Assembly (NCBI GenBank): GCA_021783515.1
Contig: JAJXTV010000007.1
Coordinates: forward strand, 47,346 to 111,345
DNA from: Nitrospirota bacterium
Lineage (GTDB): Bacteria > Nitrospirota > Thermodesulfovibrionia > Thermodesulfovibrionales > UBA6898
DNA length: 64,000 nt
Reading direction: 5' to 3'
Under the pieces are notes generated by a model. It ran no database searches and had not been told where the DNA came from. It saw nothing but the letters and a program-made list of their open reading frames with translations. A program made the position numbers and the translations under genes. This document shows positions 33,271-44,294 of the stretch, in pieces (positions within the stretch are counted from its first letter, which is position 1; each line of letters opens with the position of its first letter).

Positions 33271-35924
33271 TCCTTAAGACCTCCTTTCTCTCTCCCGGTC
33301 AAACTTACCGGCAAGCAAGAATGACAACGGGATTCATGGTTGCAATCCCTGGCCGCAGGAACACATTCATGCGGCATCAGGACGTTCCCGATTTCATTGA
33401 TCATGAAGAGACTCCCGCGGTATCCCACACCGACCCTGCTATTGTTCCCCAGGATCTTCTGTAACGGAAATCCCATTTGGTACAGCGGTATCCCGAGCCG
33501 TTTAGCCGTATCTTCCGCGTGCGAACTGGATATCAGCAGGTCGATCCCCCCTTCGACCGAGGCAAGGTCGCCGATGACGACTTTTTCAGCGGGTATCCTG
33601 ACGGCCGCCTCCGACGGCTGAGGCAGCACCGCAGTCGTGATCTTCGCCCCCATCTCGGCGAGCCACCTCGCGGTCTGCAGCGCAAGGTCGGGTTCGAGGG
33701 CGATCCCGATGCGCTTGTTCCCGTAAAAGAAATGGGCGTCCCTCATCCCGTCGATAAGGACCCTTCGCTGTCTTTCGTATTTCGGCGGCACCGGCTTTCC
33801 GCTCAGCGACGAGAGCGTTTCCATGAGAGCGTCCGAGTCCCTCAGTCCGGCAATTCCGTCGAAGACCCTGCAGGGAATGCCGAACCTCTCTGTCAGGATC
33901 TCTGCGCCTCGCTCCATGCTCGCCCCTACGGCGATCGTGAATTCAGAAGACCCCATAAGCTCGATGTCCTCAACTGTAGTCCCGCCGATCGCCAGGGGCG
34001 AAACGCCTTTTCTGCTTCCATCGAGTGCGGAGAGATCAGGCAGGATCACCGGCTTTAAACCAAAGGATTCGATAATCTCTCGCAGTTCCGTAAAGTCGGC
34101 AGGCGTGAGATGCGGCCCGGCCAATACATTGACTTGTCTCTCCATTCTTCCGCTCTTTTCGGCAAAACCGGCCAGTTCTTCAACCGCCCTCGCATAGCCA
34201 GTTTCAAGCCCGCCTTCATAGTCCGGGGTGGGGACGCAAAGAACCCTGCACTCAGGATAGTCGCTTCGGATTTGTTTTATAGCGCTTTGCGTATCATCTC
34301 CCTTGACCTCGGAAAGTCCTGATGTAAGGATGCCAATCACGTCAGGCCTGCTCTTCTCTATAAATCCTTTGGCGGTCTCGATCAATTTTCCATCGCTTCC
34401 CATGATCACGTCTTCGGCAAAGAGCTTTGTGCCCGCAAGTGCAATGGGCTCCCTGAAGTGCCTCGTCATCAGCACCTTGCCGAGAAACGTGCATCCCTGC
34501 GCACCGTGGATCACCGGAAGCGCCCGGTGCACCCCCTGAAAGGCGATGGCGGCGCCGATTGACTGGGAATGCCTGAGAGGGTTGACCGCAATATGGGTCC
34601 TATTCGTCATATACGACTTATTGGTCCTATTTTCCTCTTTCTTCCCGTAGAATCTCATGCCGATGTCGATCTGGGCCGCCAGGTTGACGAGCCCGTCATA
34701 TCCCGCATACGGCGTATGGCGCTCCTGGTTGACGTCGACGAAAGGATATCCTTCTTTTATCCCAAGATACTGGTTCCTTCCCCCGGCTATGAGCATGTCG
34801 GCATCCCTCTCCCTCAACAGCCTCAGCAGGTTGCCGGGGGAAGTGTCCGCGACAAGCGGCGCATCCTTTCCAAGGATTTCCTTCATCTTTTCCTCGTCGT
34901 GATAGGTGCTCTTCTTTGTCCCGACCGCAACCGTCTCTATGCCGAGGTCGCGAAGCGCCGAGATGAACGACCAGCTCTTCACCCCGCCGGAATACAGCAC
35001 CGCCCTTTTGCCCTTCAGGTATCCGTAAGGTTTCAGCCGTCCCTCAAGCCTTTCCTCTTCTTCCGCTATCACGGCTTTCACCCTGCCTTCCAGTCCGAGC
35101 TTCGAGGCTATCAGCCGCACGGCCTTCGTCGTCTCCGTCCTTCCGAAGAAAGACACCTCGACGTAGGGTGTCCCGTATTTCCTCTCCATCTCCTTCGCCA
35201 CGTTGATCAGTGCCCTGCTGCAGACCACCGCGTTCAACTTCGCCTTGTGCGCATAAGTGACCTCTTCGAAGGTCGCGTCTCCCGTGAGCCGGGAGAGGAC
35301 CCTGATTCCTGACTTGGCGAGCAGCGGCTCGATCAGCCAGAGGTCTCCCGCGATATTATATTCGCCGATGAGATTGATATCATGCTCCGTGAGCAGCGGA
35401 GGCTCACCGGTCCCGATCACGTGATCGAGCAGGACTTCCCCCGCGATCCTGTTGCCGAGATTTTTCGGCCCGACAAATCCGGGCGCGTTCACCGGGATAA
35501 CGGGTATCCCGATCTTCTCATGCGCCTGCCTACAGACCGCATCGATGTCCTCACCGATAAGTCCGCTCACGCAGGTCGCATAGACGAAGACCGCCTTCGG
35601 CTTCACAATTCTGCACGTCTGAAGGATGGCATGAAGCAGTTTTTCTTCAGAGCCGTAGACAATGTCCATCTCCCTCATGTCGGTGGTAAAGCCCATGCCA
35701 AGCAGGGACACGCCCCTTTCACGGGAGAGCGAACCCCTGCCTTCCCAGGAATTGCCGCAGCAGGCGATCGGCCCGTGGACGATATGCGCGGCGTCGGCGA
35801 TCGGCTGCAAAACGATCATCGCGCCGTCGAAGGCGCAGGACTCTCCGCCACGGGACCGGCAGACCCTGTCCTTCGCTCCGGGTGCGCATCCGTGTTCAGT
35901 CAGCTTATCCATATGGGTTATCAT
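33267..35924 (-). CDS. Fused NifE-NifN cofactor scaffold protein
   Basis: 885-residue fusion. Residues 1-460 are NifE (ACCGNSWEGRGS, YATCVSGLIGEDI, YPFVDVNQERHTPYAGYDGL); a short linker (YGKKEENRTNKSYMTNRT) follows; residues 465-850 are NifN (NPLRHSQSIGAAIAFQGVH, HGAQGCTFLGKVLMTRHFREP, GILTSGLSEVKGDD). The NifE2N2 complex is the scaffold on which NifB-co matures to FeMo-co with Mo and homocitrate. Here both halves are one chain. After the normal end (VGYRGSLFMINEIGNVL) comes a cysteine-rich tail C-x6-C-x5-C-x2-C (HECVPAARDCNHESRCHSC), not usual for NifN. ATGA overlap with nifX. Start 35924 has AAAGGATG upstream. Confidence 0.93.
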   Translation of the reverse strand: MITHMDKLTEHGCAPGAKDRVCRSRGGESCAFDGAMIVLQPIADAAHIVHGPIACCGNSWEGRGSLSRERGVSLLGMGFTTDMREMDIVYGSEEKLLHAILQTCRIVKPKAVFVYATCVSGLIGEDIDAVCRQAHEKIGIPVIPVNAPGFVGPKNLGNRIAGEVLLDHVIGTGEPPLLTEHDINLIGEYNIAGDLWLIEPLLAKSGIRVLSRLTGDATFEEVTYAHKAKLNAVVCSRALINVAKEMERKYGTPYVEVSFFGRTETTKAVRLIASKLGLEGRVKAVIAEEEERLEGRLKPYGYLKGKRAVLYSGGVKSWSFISALRDLGIETVAVGTKKSTYHDEEKMKEILGKDAPLVADTSPGNLLRLLRERDADMLIAGGRNQYLGIKEGYPFVDVNQERHTPYAGYDGLVNLAAQIDIGMRFYGKKEENRTNKSYMTNRTHIAVNPLRHSQSIGAAIAFQGVHRALPVIHGAQGCTFLGKVLMTRHFREPIALAGTKLFAEDVIMGSDGKLIETAKGFIEKSRPDVIGILTSGLSEVKGDDTQSAIKQIRSDYPECRVLCVPTPDYEGGLETGYARAVEELAGFAEKSGRMERQVNVLAGPHLTPADFTELREIIESFGLKPVILPDLSALDGSRKGVSPLAIGGTTVEDIELMGSSEFTIAVGASMERGAEILTERFGIPCRVFDGIAGLRDSDALMETLSSLSGKPVPPKYERQRRVLIDGMRDAHFFYGNKRIGIALEPDLALQTARWLAEMGAKITTAVLPQPSEAAVRIPAEKVVIGDLASVEGGIDLLISSSHAEDTAKRLGIPLYQMGFPLQKILGNNSRVGVGYRGSLFMINEIGNVLMPHECVPAARDCNHESRCHSCLPVSLTGREKGGLKE

Positions 35925-35960
35925 GATTCATCCTTTACCGTTAACTTCAGCTTTCATAAC

Positions 35961-36085
35961 CCCACCTAACCTCCCCTTACCTTAAGGGGAGGAAACAATT
36001 CAGGGTTGTCCCGCCTTCTTCACCCCCTCTTTCCGCACTCAGGCGGATTCGCCGAGGAGAAAAGGTAAGAGGGGGAAGAGGGCGT
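35961..36085. repeat. Palindromic repeats between nifK and nifEN
   Basis: A perfect hairpin CCTCCCCTTA-CCT-TAAGGGGAGG (35970-35992) is followed by CCCCCTCTT ... AAGAGGGGG enclosing GGCGGATTCGCC. The second part resembles the repeat at 31462-31515, and GGCGGATNCGCC also occurs near 32800. Located inside the nif transcript, these stems may set relative levels of nifHDK and downstream mRNA. Confidence 0.55.
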
Positions 36086-36094
36086 TATTTATCT

Positions 36095-37609
36095 TCACCT
36101 GATTACGTCAAAGCTCATCGTATCAATCGTCTTTCTGTCCATCTCGTCAAGCACGCGGTTGACGATCATGGTTACAAGGTTCAGCACTCCCTGATAACCG
36201 ATGACCGGATACCGGTGGAGGTGGTGCCTGTCGAATAACGGGAAGCCCATCCTTATAAGAGGCGTGCCCGTATCGCGCCATAGAAATTTCGCATAGGAAT
36301 TCCCGATAAGGATGTCAACCGGATCGGTGAACATCAAAGACCTCAGGTGCCACATGTCCTTGCCCGCATAAACCTTTGCCTCGCTGCCGAAAGGACTCTC
36401 CGCAAGCAGACCCTGCATCTCATCTTCGAACTTCTTGTCCCCCATAGAACAGACTATATGGACGGGAATTCCGCCCATCTCCATCAGGAGACTGACGAGG
36501 CCGAGCAGTAGATCGGGGTCTCCGACGAGGGCAAATCTCTTTCCATGGACATAGGGGTGCGAGTCTACCATCGCATCGACGGCCCTTCCGCGTTCATCTT
36601 CTATCTCCTGAGGTATCGGCTTTCCGGTCAACTTGCTCAGCTGTTCAAAAAAGAAGTCGGTGTTCTTTACTCCTATGGGCGGAAGCACCAGCGCCTTCTG
36701 GCTCCACTCCTTCCGGATATAATCCATCGTCTTAAGCGTCGAATACTGCTGAAGGGCGATGGTGGCGGAGGCGTTTATCGAGTCCATTGCTTCTTCAAGC
36801 GGAGTGCCGCCGGGATAGAGCTTGTACTCGCCGGTATTTGGCGAATCGAAGATCGCACTTGCGTCCGACAGAAGCGTAAAATCCACGCCCATCATCGATA
36901 GCAGCCTCTTTATCTCATGGTAATCGCCGGTGTATGTATCGAACCCCATGATGATATTGATCTTCCCGTTAGGTTCTCCCTTCTTGCCTGTCGTGATGGC
37001 AGAGAGGATCCCTTTCATCATATTGTCGTAGCCGTTAACGTATGAGCCCACGAAGCTCGGCGTGTGCGCAAAGGGGACCGGAAGTTCTTTAGGTATCAGC
37101 TCTTTTTCCTTTGCGGTCCTTATGTAGGCGTTCAGATCGTCTCCGATAACCTCGGCCATGCAGGTAGTGCATACCGCAAGCATTTTGGGGTGATAGAGTG
37201 TATAGGCATTTTCCAGCCCCTCAAGCATGTTGTTCAGCCCGCCGAAGACCGCCGCATCCTCTGTCATAGAGGTCGATATGGCCGCCAAAGGCTCCTTGAA
37301 ATGCCGGTTCAGATGGCTTCTGAAGTAGGCTACGCAGCCCTGCGCGCCCTGAACAAAGGGCATCGTGCCGTCAAACCCAGACGAACAGAAGATAGCCCCG
37401 AGAGGCTGACATGCCTTTGCCGGGTTTATCTTTATATTCTTTCTGGCAAAGTTCTTTTCCTGGTATTCAGCAGTCTTCGTCCACTCGGCGATCTCCTTCA
37501 CCTTTTCCTTCGGCCATGGGGCCTCGAACTCTCTTTTATTTTCGAACTGGTCCAGATAAGCCTGCTCCTGGAAGAGCTCGTTATGGTCTTTGATCCTGAT
37601 AGCCTTCAT
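36095..37609 (-). CDS. nifK: Nitrogenase MoFe protein beta chain NifK
   Basis: 504 residues from the ATG at 37609, whose ATGA overlaps the nifD stop. P-cluster cysteines lie in [21 protein letters not shown] and [24 protein letters not shown] carries the nearby Ser region. It pairs with NifD in the alpha2-beta2 dinitrogenase and shares its P-cluster. An upstream start at 37633 would overlap nifD further and is rejected. Confidence 0.97.
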   Translation of the reverse strand: MKAIRIKDHNELFQEQAYLDQFENKREFEAPWPKEKVKEIAEWTKTAEYQEKNFARKNIKINPAKACQPLGAIFCSSGFDGTMPFVQGAQGCVAYFRSHLNRHFKEPLAAISTSMTEDAAVFGGLNNMLEGLENAYTLYHPKMLAVCTTCMAEVIGDDLNAYIRTAKEKELIPKELPVPFAHTPSFVGSYVNGYDNMMKGILSAITTGKKGEPNGKINIIMGFDTYTGDYHEIKRLLSMMGVDFTLLSDASAIFDSPNTGEYKLYPGGTPLEEAMDSINASATIALQQYSTLKTMDYIRKEWSQKALVLPPIGVKNTDFFFEQLSKLTGKPIPQEIEDERGRAVDAMVDSHPYVHGKRFALVGDPDLLLGLVSLLMEMGGIPVHIVCSMGDKKFEDEMQGLLAESPFGSEAKVYAGKDMWHLRSLMFTDPVDILIGNSYAKFLWRDTGTPLIRMGFPLFDRHHLHRYPVIGYQGVLNLVTMIVNRVLDEMDRKTIDTMSFDVIR

Positions 37610-39033
37610 TTTTTCCTCCGTATCAGATTCCATGCGGGGTTGTTCACCGTCATGTCCATATCTCTTGCAAAGACCGGGAAACCGTCGAAGCCGTGGTATG
37701 GCCCCGAGTAATCCCAGGAATGCATCTGGCGGAAAGGTACGCCCATCTTGTGGTAGGAATATTTCTCCTTGATCCCCGAGCCCACCATATCGGGTTTCAT
37801 TCTCCTCGTGAACTCCTCTAATTCATGAAGGGTGGCGTCGTCCATGATTACGGCGCCCTCTTTCATAACGGGATAGGTCCTGTTGTAGTCGTCGTTGTGA
37901 CCGAATTCATATCCCGAGGCGATTACCTCCATCCCGAGGTCTTCATAGGCGCCGATGGTGTGACGAGGGCGGAGACCTCCGACATAAAGCATCACCTTCT
38001 TTCCTTCGAGCTTCGGCTTGAACCGCTCGACCACAGCATCCATCACGGGCTTGTATTTTTCTATCACCTTCTCCGCATTCTCCTTGATATGATCGTCGAA
38101 ATGGGAGGCGATCTTTCTTATGCTTGCATATATCTTCGTCGGCCCGAAGAAATTGAACTCGTCCCAGGGGATGCCGTACTCCTCTTCCATATGCCTGCAT
38201 ATGTAATTCATCGAGCGGTAACAATGAATCAGATTCAGCTTCGCCTTTGTCGCTATGCCGAGCTCATTCACGGAGGCGTCCCCGGTCCACTGTGCTATCA
38301 CCCTCAGCCCCATCTCTTCGAGGATTTTTCTCGATGCCCAGGCGTCGCCTCCTATGTTGTAATCGCCGATGAGCGCAACATCGTAGGGCGTAGATCTTTC
38401 GAGCTTCCCTTTGCCGAGGACATAATCCCTGATCGTGTCGTTTGCGATATGGTGCCCGAGGGACTGACTCACTCCCCTGAACCCCTCGCAGCGCACGGGG
38501 ACTATCGGGATGCCGAATTCCTTCGCCACGCGCTTCGAAACCGCCTCGATATCATCTCCGATAAGCCCGACCGGGCATTCCGAAAGGATGCCGATACCCT
38601 TTGCGAGCGGGAAGAGCTCCCTCAGTTCGTGGAGTGCGGCGTCAAGTCCCTTGTCGCCTCCGTAGACTATGTCCTTCTCCTGGAAATCCGTTGTGATATG
38701 CATTGTGCCGAAGGTGTCGATCCCTGTCTGTCCGTTATAATAGTTACGGCGTGACCACCAGCTATACTGGCCGCAGCCTACCGGGCCATGGCTGATAGTG
38801 ATCTGGTCCTTCACCGGGCCCCAGACCACGCCCTTAGCTCCCGCGTATGCGCAGCCCCTGACCGTCATAACACCGGGCCGTGATTTTGTATTCGCCTTTA
38901 CCTTGCAGGTACTGCACTGTCCGGTAGGATCATTTGCCGCAAGGTGCCTGGCCCTCTCCTTTTTAGCTTTCTCCGGATATGCATCGAGGACATCCTCTAT
39001 CATCTTTTGTGTATCTTTAATGGTTGTGCTCAT
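37606..39033 (-). CDS. nifD: Nitrogenase MoFe protein alpha chain NifD
   Basis: 475 residues. P-cluster cysteines: [33 protein letters not shown]. FeMo-cofactor ligands: cysteine in [12 protein letters not shown] and histidine in [17 protein letters not shown]. Sequence features ([21 protein letters not shown]) are those of the molybdenum enzyme and not of the V or Fe-only forms. Lies 110 bases after nifH. Confidence 0.97.
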   Translation of the reverse strand: MSTTIKDTQKMIEDVLDAYPEKAKKERARHLAANDPTGQCSTCKVKANTKSRPGVMTVRGCAYAGAKGVVWGPVKDQITISHGPVGCGQYSWWSRRNYYNGQTGIDTFGTMHITTDFQEKDIVYGGDKGLDAALHELRELFPLAKGIGILSECPVGLIGDDIEAVSKRVAKEFGIPIVPVRCEGFRGVSQSLGHHIANDTIRDYVLGKGKLERSTPYDVALIGDYNIGGDAWASRKILEEMGLRVIAQWTGDASVNELGIATKAKLNLIHCYRSMNYICRHMEEEYGIPWDEFNFFGPTKIYASIRKIASHFDDHIKENAEKVIEKYKPVMDAVVERFKPKLEGKKVMLYVGGLRPRHTIGAYEDLGMEVIASGYEFGHNDDYNRTYPVMKEGAVIMDDATLHELEEFTRRMKPDMVGSGIKEKYSYHKMGVPFRQMHSWDYSGPYHGFDGFPVFARDMDMTVNNPAWNLIRRKK

Positions 39034-39143
39034 TTCTTCTCCTTTTCAAAGCAGTGAGTCCCGAGCAACGAGCAATGAGTTCCGCGCGTCGATGCAGCGC
39101 CTTTTCCTTCTCATTGCTGACTACTCTTCACTCATTGCTGAAG

Positions 39144-40052
<909 letters not shown>

Positions 40053-40102
40053 CTAAAACAAAGGATATCGCGGGCGCAGTCCAGTGTTACATGGCACAAG
40101 AT

Positions 40103-40118
40103 TGTTGCAGCTGAAACA
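40103..40118. promoter_or_regulatory. NifA upstream activator site of nifH
   Basis: TGT-TGCAGCTGAA-ACA matches TGT-N10-ACA, with flanking ATTGTT and AACAAT arms extending the symmetry. It lies about 65-80 bases upstream of the -24 box, a normal distance for NifA. Confidence 0.8.
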
Positions 40119-40420
40119 ATATTGTCAACTTATTCCCGGAGAAGCTGCTGCACGAATATTGTGATCCGGGATAATTGTCTGCCGCTTCGATAGCATTATG
40201 TAGCACGTCGGACTCTATCTTTTTTGCGGCACAAAAAATAACTCTCACATGTATCCTCAATTCACCATCAACTTTACGCAGGGACAGGGCCTGAACGGAT
40301 TCAGCTGAGCGTGTTGCATCACCCTACCGATGATGCGCGCACGAATACATTCCTGACGGCGGATTCCGGCGGATCATGAATTATTGACAAAACTCACACA
40401 GAGTTTTATTCTTAGAATAA

Positions 40421-40545
40421 TTTGTAGCCGAGATCCATTCAAAGAATGGATGCGGGGGACCCGGTAGTCGGGGCGCATTCCTGAATCGAGGATAGGGTAC
40501 TTCCATACCCGAGCCCGTCAGCTAACCTCGCAGGCGTATGGAAGG
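40421..40545 (+). promoter_or_regulatory. Cyclic di-AMP riboswitch (ydaO-yuaA class)
   Basis: The conserved core runs from GCCGAGATCC through GCGGGGGACCCGG, CGGGGCGCATTCCTGAATC and TACCCGAGCCCGTCAGC to TAACCTCGCAGGC, the characteristic order of the ydaO leader. It precedes a terminator and a KimA-like potassium transporter. In this class c-di-AMP binding promotes termination, lowering potassium uptake when the nucleotide is high. Confidence 0.9.
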
Positions 40546-40563
40546 GCATAGGCCGAAATGGAG

Positions 40564-40592
40564 ACCGCCGCCCGGCGGTTTTTTTATTTTTT
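40564..40592 (+). terminator. Intrinsic terminator controlled by the c-di-AMP riboswitch
   Basis: CCGCC-GCCC-GGCGG followed by TTTTTTTATTTTTT, 28 bases before the transporter start codon. Confidence 0.88.
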
Positions 40593-40619
40593 CCCGATTG
40601 CCCCCAGGAGGAAAGAAAG

Positions 40620-42428
40620 ATGTCGCTCAAGAGCTTTCTGATCGGCAGCCCGATCGAGACGGTCAAGGAACAGCACGAACGGCTGAACAAGCTCATGGGC
40701 CTGGCCGTGTTCTCATCCGACGCGCTATCCTCCGTGGCCTACGGCCCGGAGGAAATCCTCCTCGCCCTCATGCTGGGCGGCACCGCGCTTCTGCATCTTT
40801 CCGTGCCGATTGCGATCGCCATCGTAGCGCTTATCGCCATTGTCGCAACGTCATATTTCCAGACAATCCATGCCTATCCTTCCGGCGGCGGGGCCTATAT
40901 CGTCGCCAAGGAAAATCTCGGCACCTATCCGGGATTGGTCGCGGGATCCGCGCTTCTGATCGATTATGTCCTCACCGTGGCGGTCAGTATTTCATCCGGC
41001 ATCGCAGCACTCACCTCGGCATTCCCGGCAACCCGCGCCTACACGGTCACGATGTGTCTCATCGCAATTGCGCTGATCATGCTGATAAACCTAAGAGGGG
41101 TAAGGGAGTCGGGCACGATATTTTCGATCCCCGTGTATATCTTCATCGGCGGCATCCTTGCGCTGATCGCAGCCTCTTCTGTGAAGTATGTCTCGCTGCC
41201 GCGCCCTTACTTTGAGCATCTGAACGAAACGGGGGCCGATATCTTTCCGCTCTTCATCATCCTGCGGGCCTTTGCTTCGGGCTGCGCAACGCTGACGGGA
41301 ATCGAGGCGGTATCAAACGGCGTCAAGGCCTTCCGGCCGCCCGAGGCAAGAAATGCCGGCATCACCCTCACCTGGATGGCGGTCATTCTCGGGGTGATGA
41401 CGATAGGGATCGCCTTTTTCGCTGATCATTTCCACATCCTGCCCAACAGCAGCGAGACGGTGCTCTCCCAGCTGACAAGGGCGGTCTTTACGAGAGGGAC
41501 GATCTACTATACGATCCAGTTCTCGACCACCCTTATCCTCATCCTCGCCGCCAACACCTCGTTTGCCGACTTCCCGCGGCTCTCATCGATCATGTCCCTG
41601 GACCGGTATCTGCCGAGGCAGCTCAGCAACAGGGGGGACAAGCTGGTCTTTTCGAACGGCATCCTTATTCTGGGGTTCCTCTCCGTCTTCCTGATCGTCA
41701 TATTCAGGGGAGATACGCATGCCCTCATCCCTCTTTATGCCGTCGGCGTCTTTACCGCCTTCACACTTTCCCAGGCCGGCATGGTAAGACACTGGCTCTC
41801 CAGGAGAGAAAAAGGCTGGCTGAAGGGCATTGTGATAAACGGGATCGGTACGGTGACGACGGCGGTAGTCCTGCTGATCATCGCGGTCGAGAAATTCACG
41901 CACGGCGCCTGGATAGTTCTCATCGCAATACCGGCGCTCGTATACCTGACCACCCGGATTCATGCCCACTACCTTTCCGTGGCAGAACAACTCACTGTCT
42001 GCCTCGATAAAGCCGGCGCGTTCAAGCACCACTCTGTCGTCATCCCCATCTCGGGCATACAGATGGCGGTTCTCAATGCGATCAAGTACGGGAAGGCGCT
42101 GTCGGATGATGTGGCGGCTGTCTATGTCTGTCTCGACCCTGTGGAGACAGAGAAGGTTAAGGCGAAATGGGACCGGCACTGCATGGGAGTCCCTCTTGTG
42201 ATACTGGAATCTCCCTACCGCTCCATCATCGAGCCGCTTCTGGATTATCTCGAAGAGCTCCGGGGTGAATATCCGGACGGCGTGATCACGGTCGTACTGC
42301 CGGAATTCGTGCCAAGCAGATGGTGGCACCACCTGCTTCACAACCAGACCGCCCTCCTGATCAAGGGCATCCTCCTTTTCAAGAAGGGGGTCGTCTCGAC
42401 AAGCGTTCCCTATCATCTGGTGAAATAG
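40620..42428 (+). CDS. KimA-like potassium importer (APC superfamily)
   Basis: 602 residues, the length and domain order of B. subtilis KimA (YdaO): an APC transporter core (SDALSSVAYGPEEILLAL in helix 1, YPSGGGAYIVAKENLG, FASGCATLTGIEAVSNGVKAF) with about twelve helices and a C-terminal cytosolic domain (about residues 450-602, HHSVVIPISGIQMAVLNAIKY onward) of universal-stress-protein-like character. KimA imports K+ with H+. The riboswitch upstream supports this role over amino acid transport. AGGAGGAAAGAAAG precedes the ATG. Confidence 0.88.
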   Translation: MSLKSFLIGSPIETVKEQHERLNKLMGLAVFSSDALSSVAYGPEEILLALMLGGTALLHLSVPIAIAIVALIAIVATSYFQTIHAYPSGGGAYIVAKENLGTYPGLVAGSALLIDYVLTVAVSISSGIAALTSAFPATRAYTVTMCLIAIALIMLINLRGVRESGTIFSIPVYIFIGGILALIAASSVKYVSLPRPYFEHLNETGADIFPLFIILRAFASGCATLTGIEAVSNGVKAFRPPEARNAGITLTWMAVILGVMTIGIAFFADHFHILPNSSETVLSQLTRAVFTRGTIYYTIQFSTTLILILAANTSFADFPRLSSIMSLDRYLPRQLSNRGDKLVFSNGILILGFLSVFLIVIFRGDTHALIPLYAVGVFTAFTLSQAGMVRHWLSRREKGWLKGIVINGIGTVTTAVVLLIIAVEKFTHGAWIVLIAIPALVYLTTRIHAHYLSVAEQLTVCLDKAGAFKHHSVVIPISGIQMAVLNAIKYGKALSDDVAAVYVCLDPVETEKVKAKWDRHCMGVPLVILESPYRSIIEPLLDYLEELRGEYPDGVITVVLPEFVPSRWWHHLLHNQTALLIKGILLFKKGVVSTSVPYHLVK

Positions 42429-42448
42429 CGGGGTGCTATACTATTCCG

Positions 42449-43297
42449 ATGGAGAGTCTCAAGGCTGTTCTCGACCGTTTCTACCGGGAATATGATTTCG
42501 CAGGCCGCATCGCGCACGATCCGATCAGGTTCCCCCATCGATACAGGGAACCGCACGATATAGAGGTCGCCGCCTTCCTCGCCTCGTCGCTCGCCTACGG
42601 GAAGGTGGAGCTGTTTTCGGCGGTGCTCGAAAAGATTTTTGGAATCATGGGGGAGCATCCTTACGAATTCGTCCTGGACTTCGACGTGAAAAAGCACGGC
42701 GAAATGTTTGCGGGGATAAAGTACCGCTTCAACGAAAACAGCGATCTGCTCGCCCTCCTCTTTCTTCTTCGGGCCCTGCTGAAAAAACATCGATCGATCG
42801 AGAAGGCATTGAAGGCGCATTATCGGAAAGATGACCAGAATATCGGCGGGGCGCTGGCCGGACTGATGTCTTCATTCAGGGGAACCGACACCTCTGCGGT
42901 GTACGGGACTGACCTGCGGCCCTACGGCCTCCGCCAGTTCTTCCCTTCGCCTGCGGACGGCTCCGCCTGCAAGAGGGCTAACCTCTTCCTCCGCTGGATG
43001 ATCAGGGACAGGGACATAGACTTCGGCTTATGGAAGGGAATACCCGGGAACAAACTGGTCATTCCGCTCGACACCCACATCGCACGGATCTCCCGCTGCC
43101 TCGGTCTTACACACAGGAGGTCACAGGACTGGAAAACCGCGGTCGAGATCACCCGGTCGCTCGCGGGATTGGACCCTGAAGACCCCCTCAAATACGACTT
43201 CGCCCTCTGTCACCACGGGATCTCGGGGATGTGCGGGGGAAAGAAGTCGGATGATCCCTGTGACGCCTGCGTTTTCGCCAAAACAAAAAGGGGATGA
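42449..43297 (+). CDS. TIGR02757/DUF2400 family protein
   Basis: 282 residues from the ATG at 42449; an earlier start at 42320 would lie inside the transporter gene. Family signs: EPHDIEVAAFLASSLAYGKV, HYRKDDQNIGGALAGLMSSF, PSPADGSACKRANLFLRWMIR, and the end HHGISGMCGGKKSDDPCDACVF with three cysteines, probably a metal or cluster site. Similar to HhH-GPD-like alpha-helical proteins, but its function is not known. It begins 20 bases after the transporter stop. Confidence 0.88.
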   Translation: MESLKAVLDRFYREYDFAGRIAHDPIRFPHRYREPHDIEVAAFLASSLAYGKVELFSAVLEKIFGIMGEHPYEFVLDFDVKKHGEMFAGIKYRFNENSDLLALLFLLRALLKKHRSIEKALKAHYRKDDQNIGGALAGLMSSFRGTDTSAVYGTDLRPYGLRQFFPSPADGSACKRANLFLRWMIRDRDIDFGLWKGIPGNKLVIPLDTHIARISRCLGLTHRRSQDWKTAVEITRSLAGLDPEDPLKYDFALCHHGISGMCGGKKSDDPCDACVFAKTKRG

Positions 43298-43310
43298 ATA
43301 GACCAAAAGA

Positions 43311-43334
43311 AAGAGGGGGCGTCGGCCCCCTCTT
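43311..43334. terminator. Terminator hairpin between two convergent genes
   Basis: AAGAGGGGGC-GTCG-GCCCCCTCTT. On the minus strand it is followed by TCTTTT, so it fits best as the end of the IPTL-CTERM gene; it could also stop transcripts from the left. Confidence 0.75.
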
Positions 43335-43357
43335 GACAAAAATCCTGCTTAACTCAG

Positions 43358-44026
43358 CTAAACCGCAGCCTTTCTCCTTCTCAGGTAATAGACAGAAGCC
43401 AGCCCGGCAAGCGCTATAAAAGCGATCATGCCCCATTCGTTCAGCGTCGGAACCGGCGTGGCAGTAGCGGCGGCAAGGTCATAATAGACGGTGCCGTTCC
43501 ATACTCGGGGAGAGAAAAAATTGCCCCCGTTGCCGAAAGGATAGTCCACTCCTAATCCTTCCAGTATTTGTATGTTCGAATCCTGTATGTACACCGCGCC
43601 TTCGGTGGTGCCGTCCGTGTAATCGACGCCGTTGCTGGTCCCATCCGTGGTGATATAGAAAGAGTATGTCTGGCCGGCGGGGATCGTAACGTTCATTGTG
43701 ATCGGTATGTGAGTCGGCAGGCCGAGACCGGCGGAGACGACGCCATTGGCCGTACCCGCTAATGTCCAGTCGCCGACATTTGCCTGAGAACCCTGATATG
43801 TGCCGACCTTATAATAGATCAGGTAGTTGCCGCTCGGCGGTTCAAGATTGTTGTCGAAGCCCGTAATCGTCACCGTGTTCAGCGCGGTGATCGAAAACAT
43901 ATTGCCGTCCTGTCCGTTGCCGCCTACATAGGTGGTCGTGAGGCTCAGGGCGAAGGCGTTCGTTGCCCCGAATACAAATATCACGGCAAGGAACAGCATC
44001 AGGTATTTAACAGAATTGTTTTTCAT
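43358..44026 (-). CDS. IPTL-CTERM sorted exported protein
   Basis: 222 residues. Signal peptide VKYLMLFLAVIFVFGATNAFA; beta-rich middle (SITALNTVTITGFDNNL, ITMNVTIPAGQTYSFYITTDG) that looks like a jelly-roll or Ig-like fold; C-terminal sorting signal VPTLNEWGM, hydrophobic IAFIALAGLASVYYL and basic RRRKAAV. The signal is nearly identical in layout to that of the protein at 5082-5915. AAGGAGGAGGGAAG before the ATG. Function unknown; surface or extracellular matrix is likely. Confidence 0.85.
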   Translation of the reverse strand: MKNNSVKYLMLFLAVIFVFGATNAFALSLTTTYVGGNGQDGNMFSITALNTVTITGFDNNLEPPSGNYLIYYKVGTYQGSQANVGDWTLAGTANGVVSAGLGLPTHIPITMNVTIPAGQTYSFYITTDGTSNGVDYTDGTTEGAVYIQDSNIQILEGLGVDYPFGNGGNFFSPRVWNGTVYYDLAAATATPVPTLNEWGMIAFIALAGLASVYYLRRRKAAV

Positions 44027-44294
44027 CTTCCCTCCTCCTTAACACTATTTCCCGATTAATTTCTCACTTGTTCATTCCGGCCCGCTCAATTGCCCTGAAG
44101 CACCCCCTTCCCGCAGTCGAAATGTTTTCTTTATCTTCGTCGAACACCGTTACAGCCGTAGCCGGTCGGAGCGGCAAATCGCCGGTCGGAAAACAATATC
44201 AAATTTACGCATAATTAGCAATCCCCCTCTTTAAGAAACAGAAAAAGTCCTAAGTTGCGGCCCCCCATTGTCCCGTGCCAAGCGCCCAGGGCAC

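Noticed and set aside
40091..40110. TGGCACAAGATTGTTGC as a plus-strand sigma-54 promoter
   Set aside because: Seven bases separate the boxes where five are needed; the minus-strand site at 40023-40038 is perfect.
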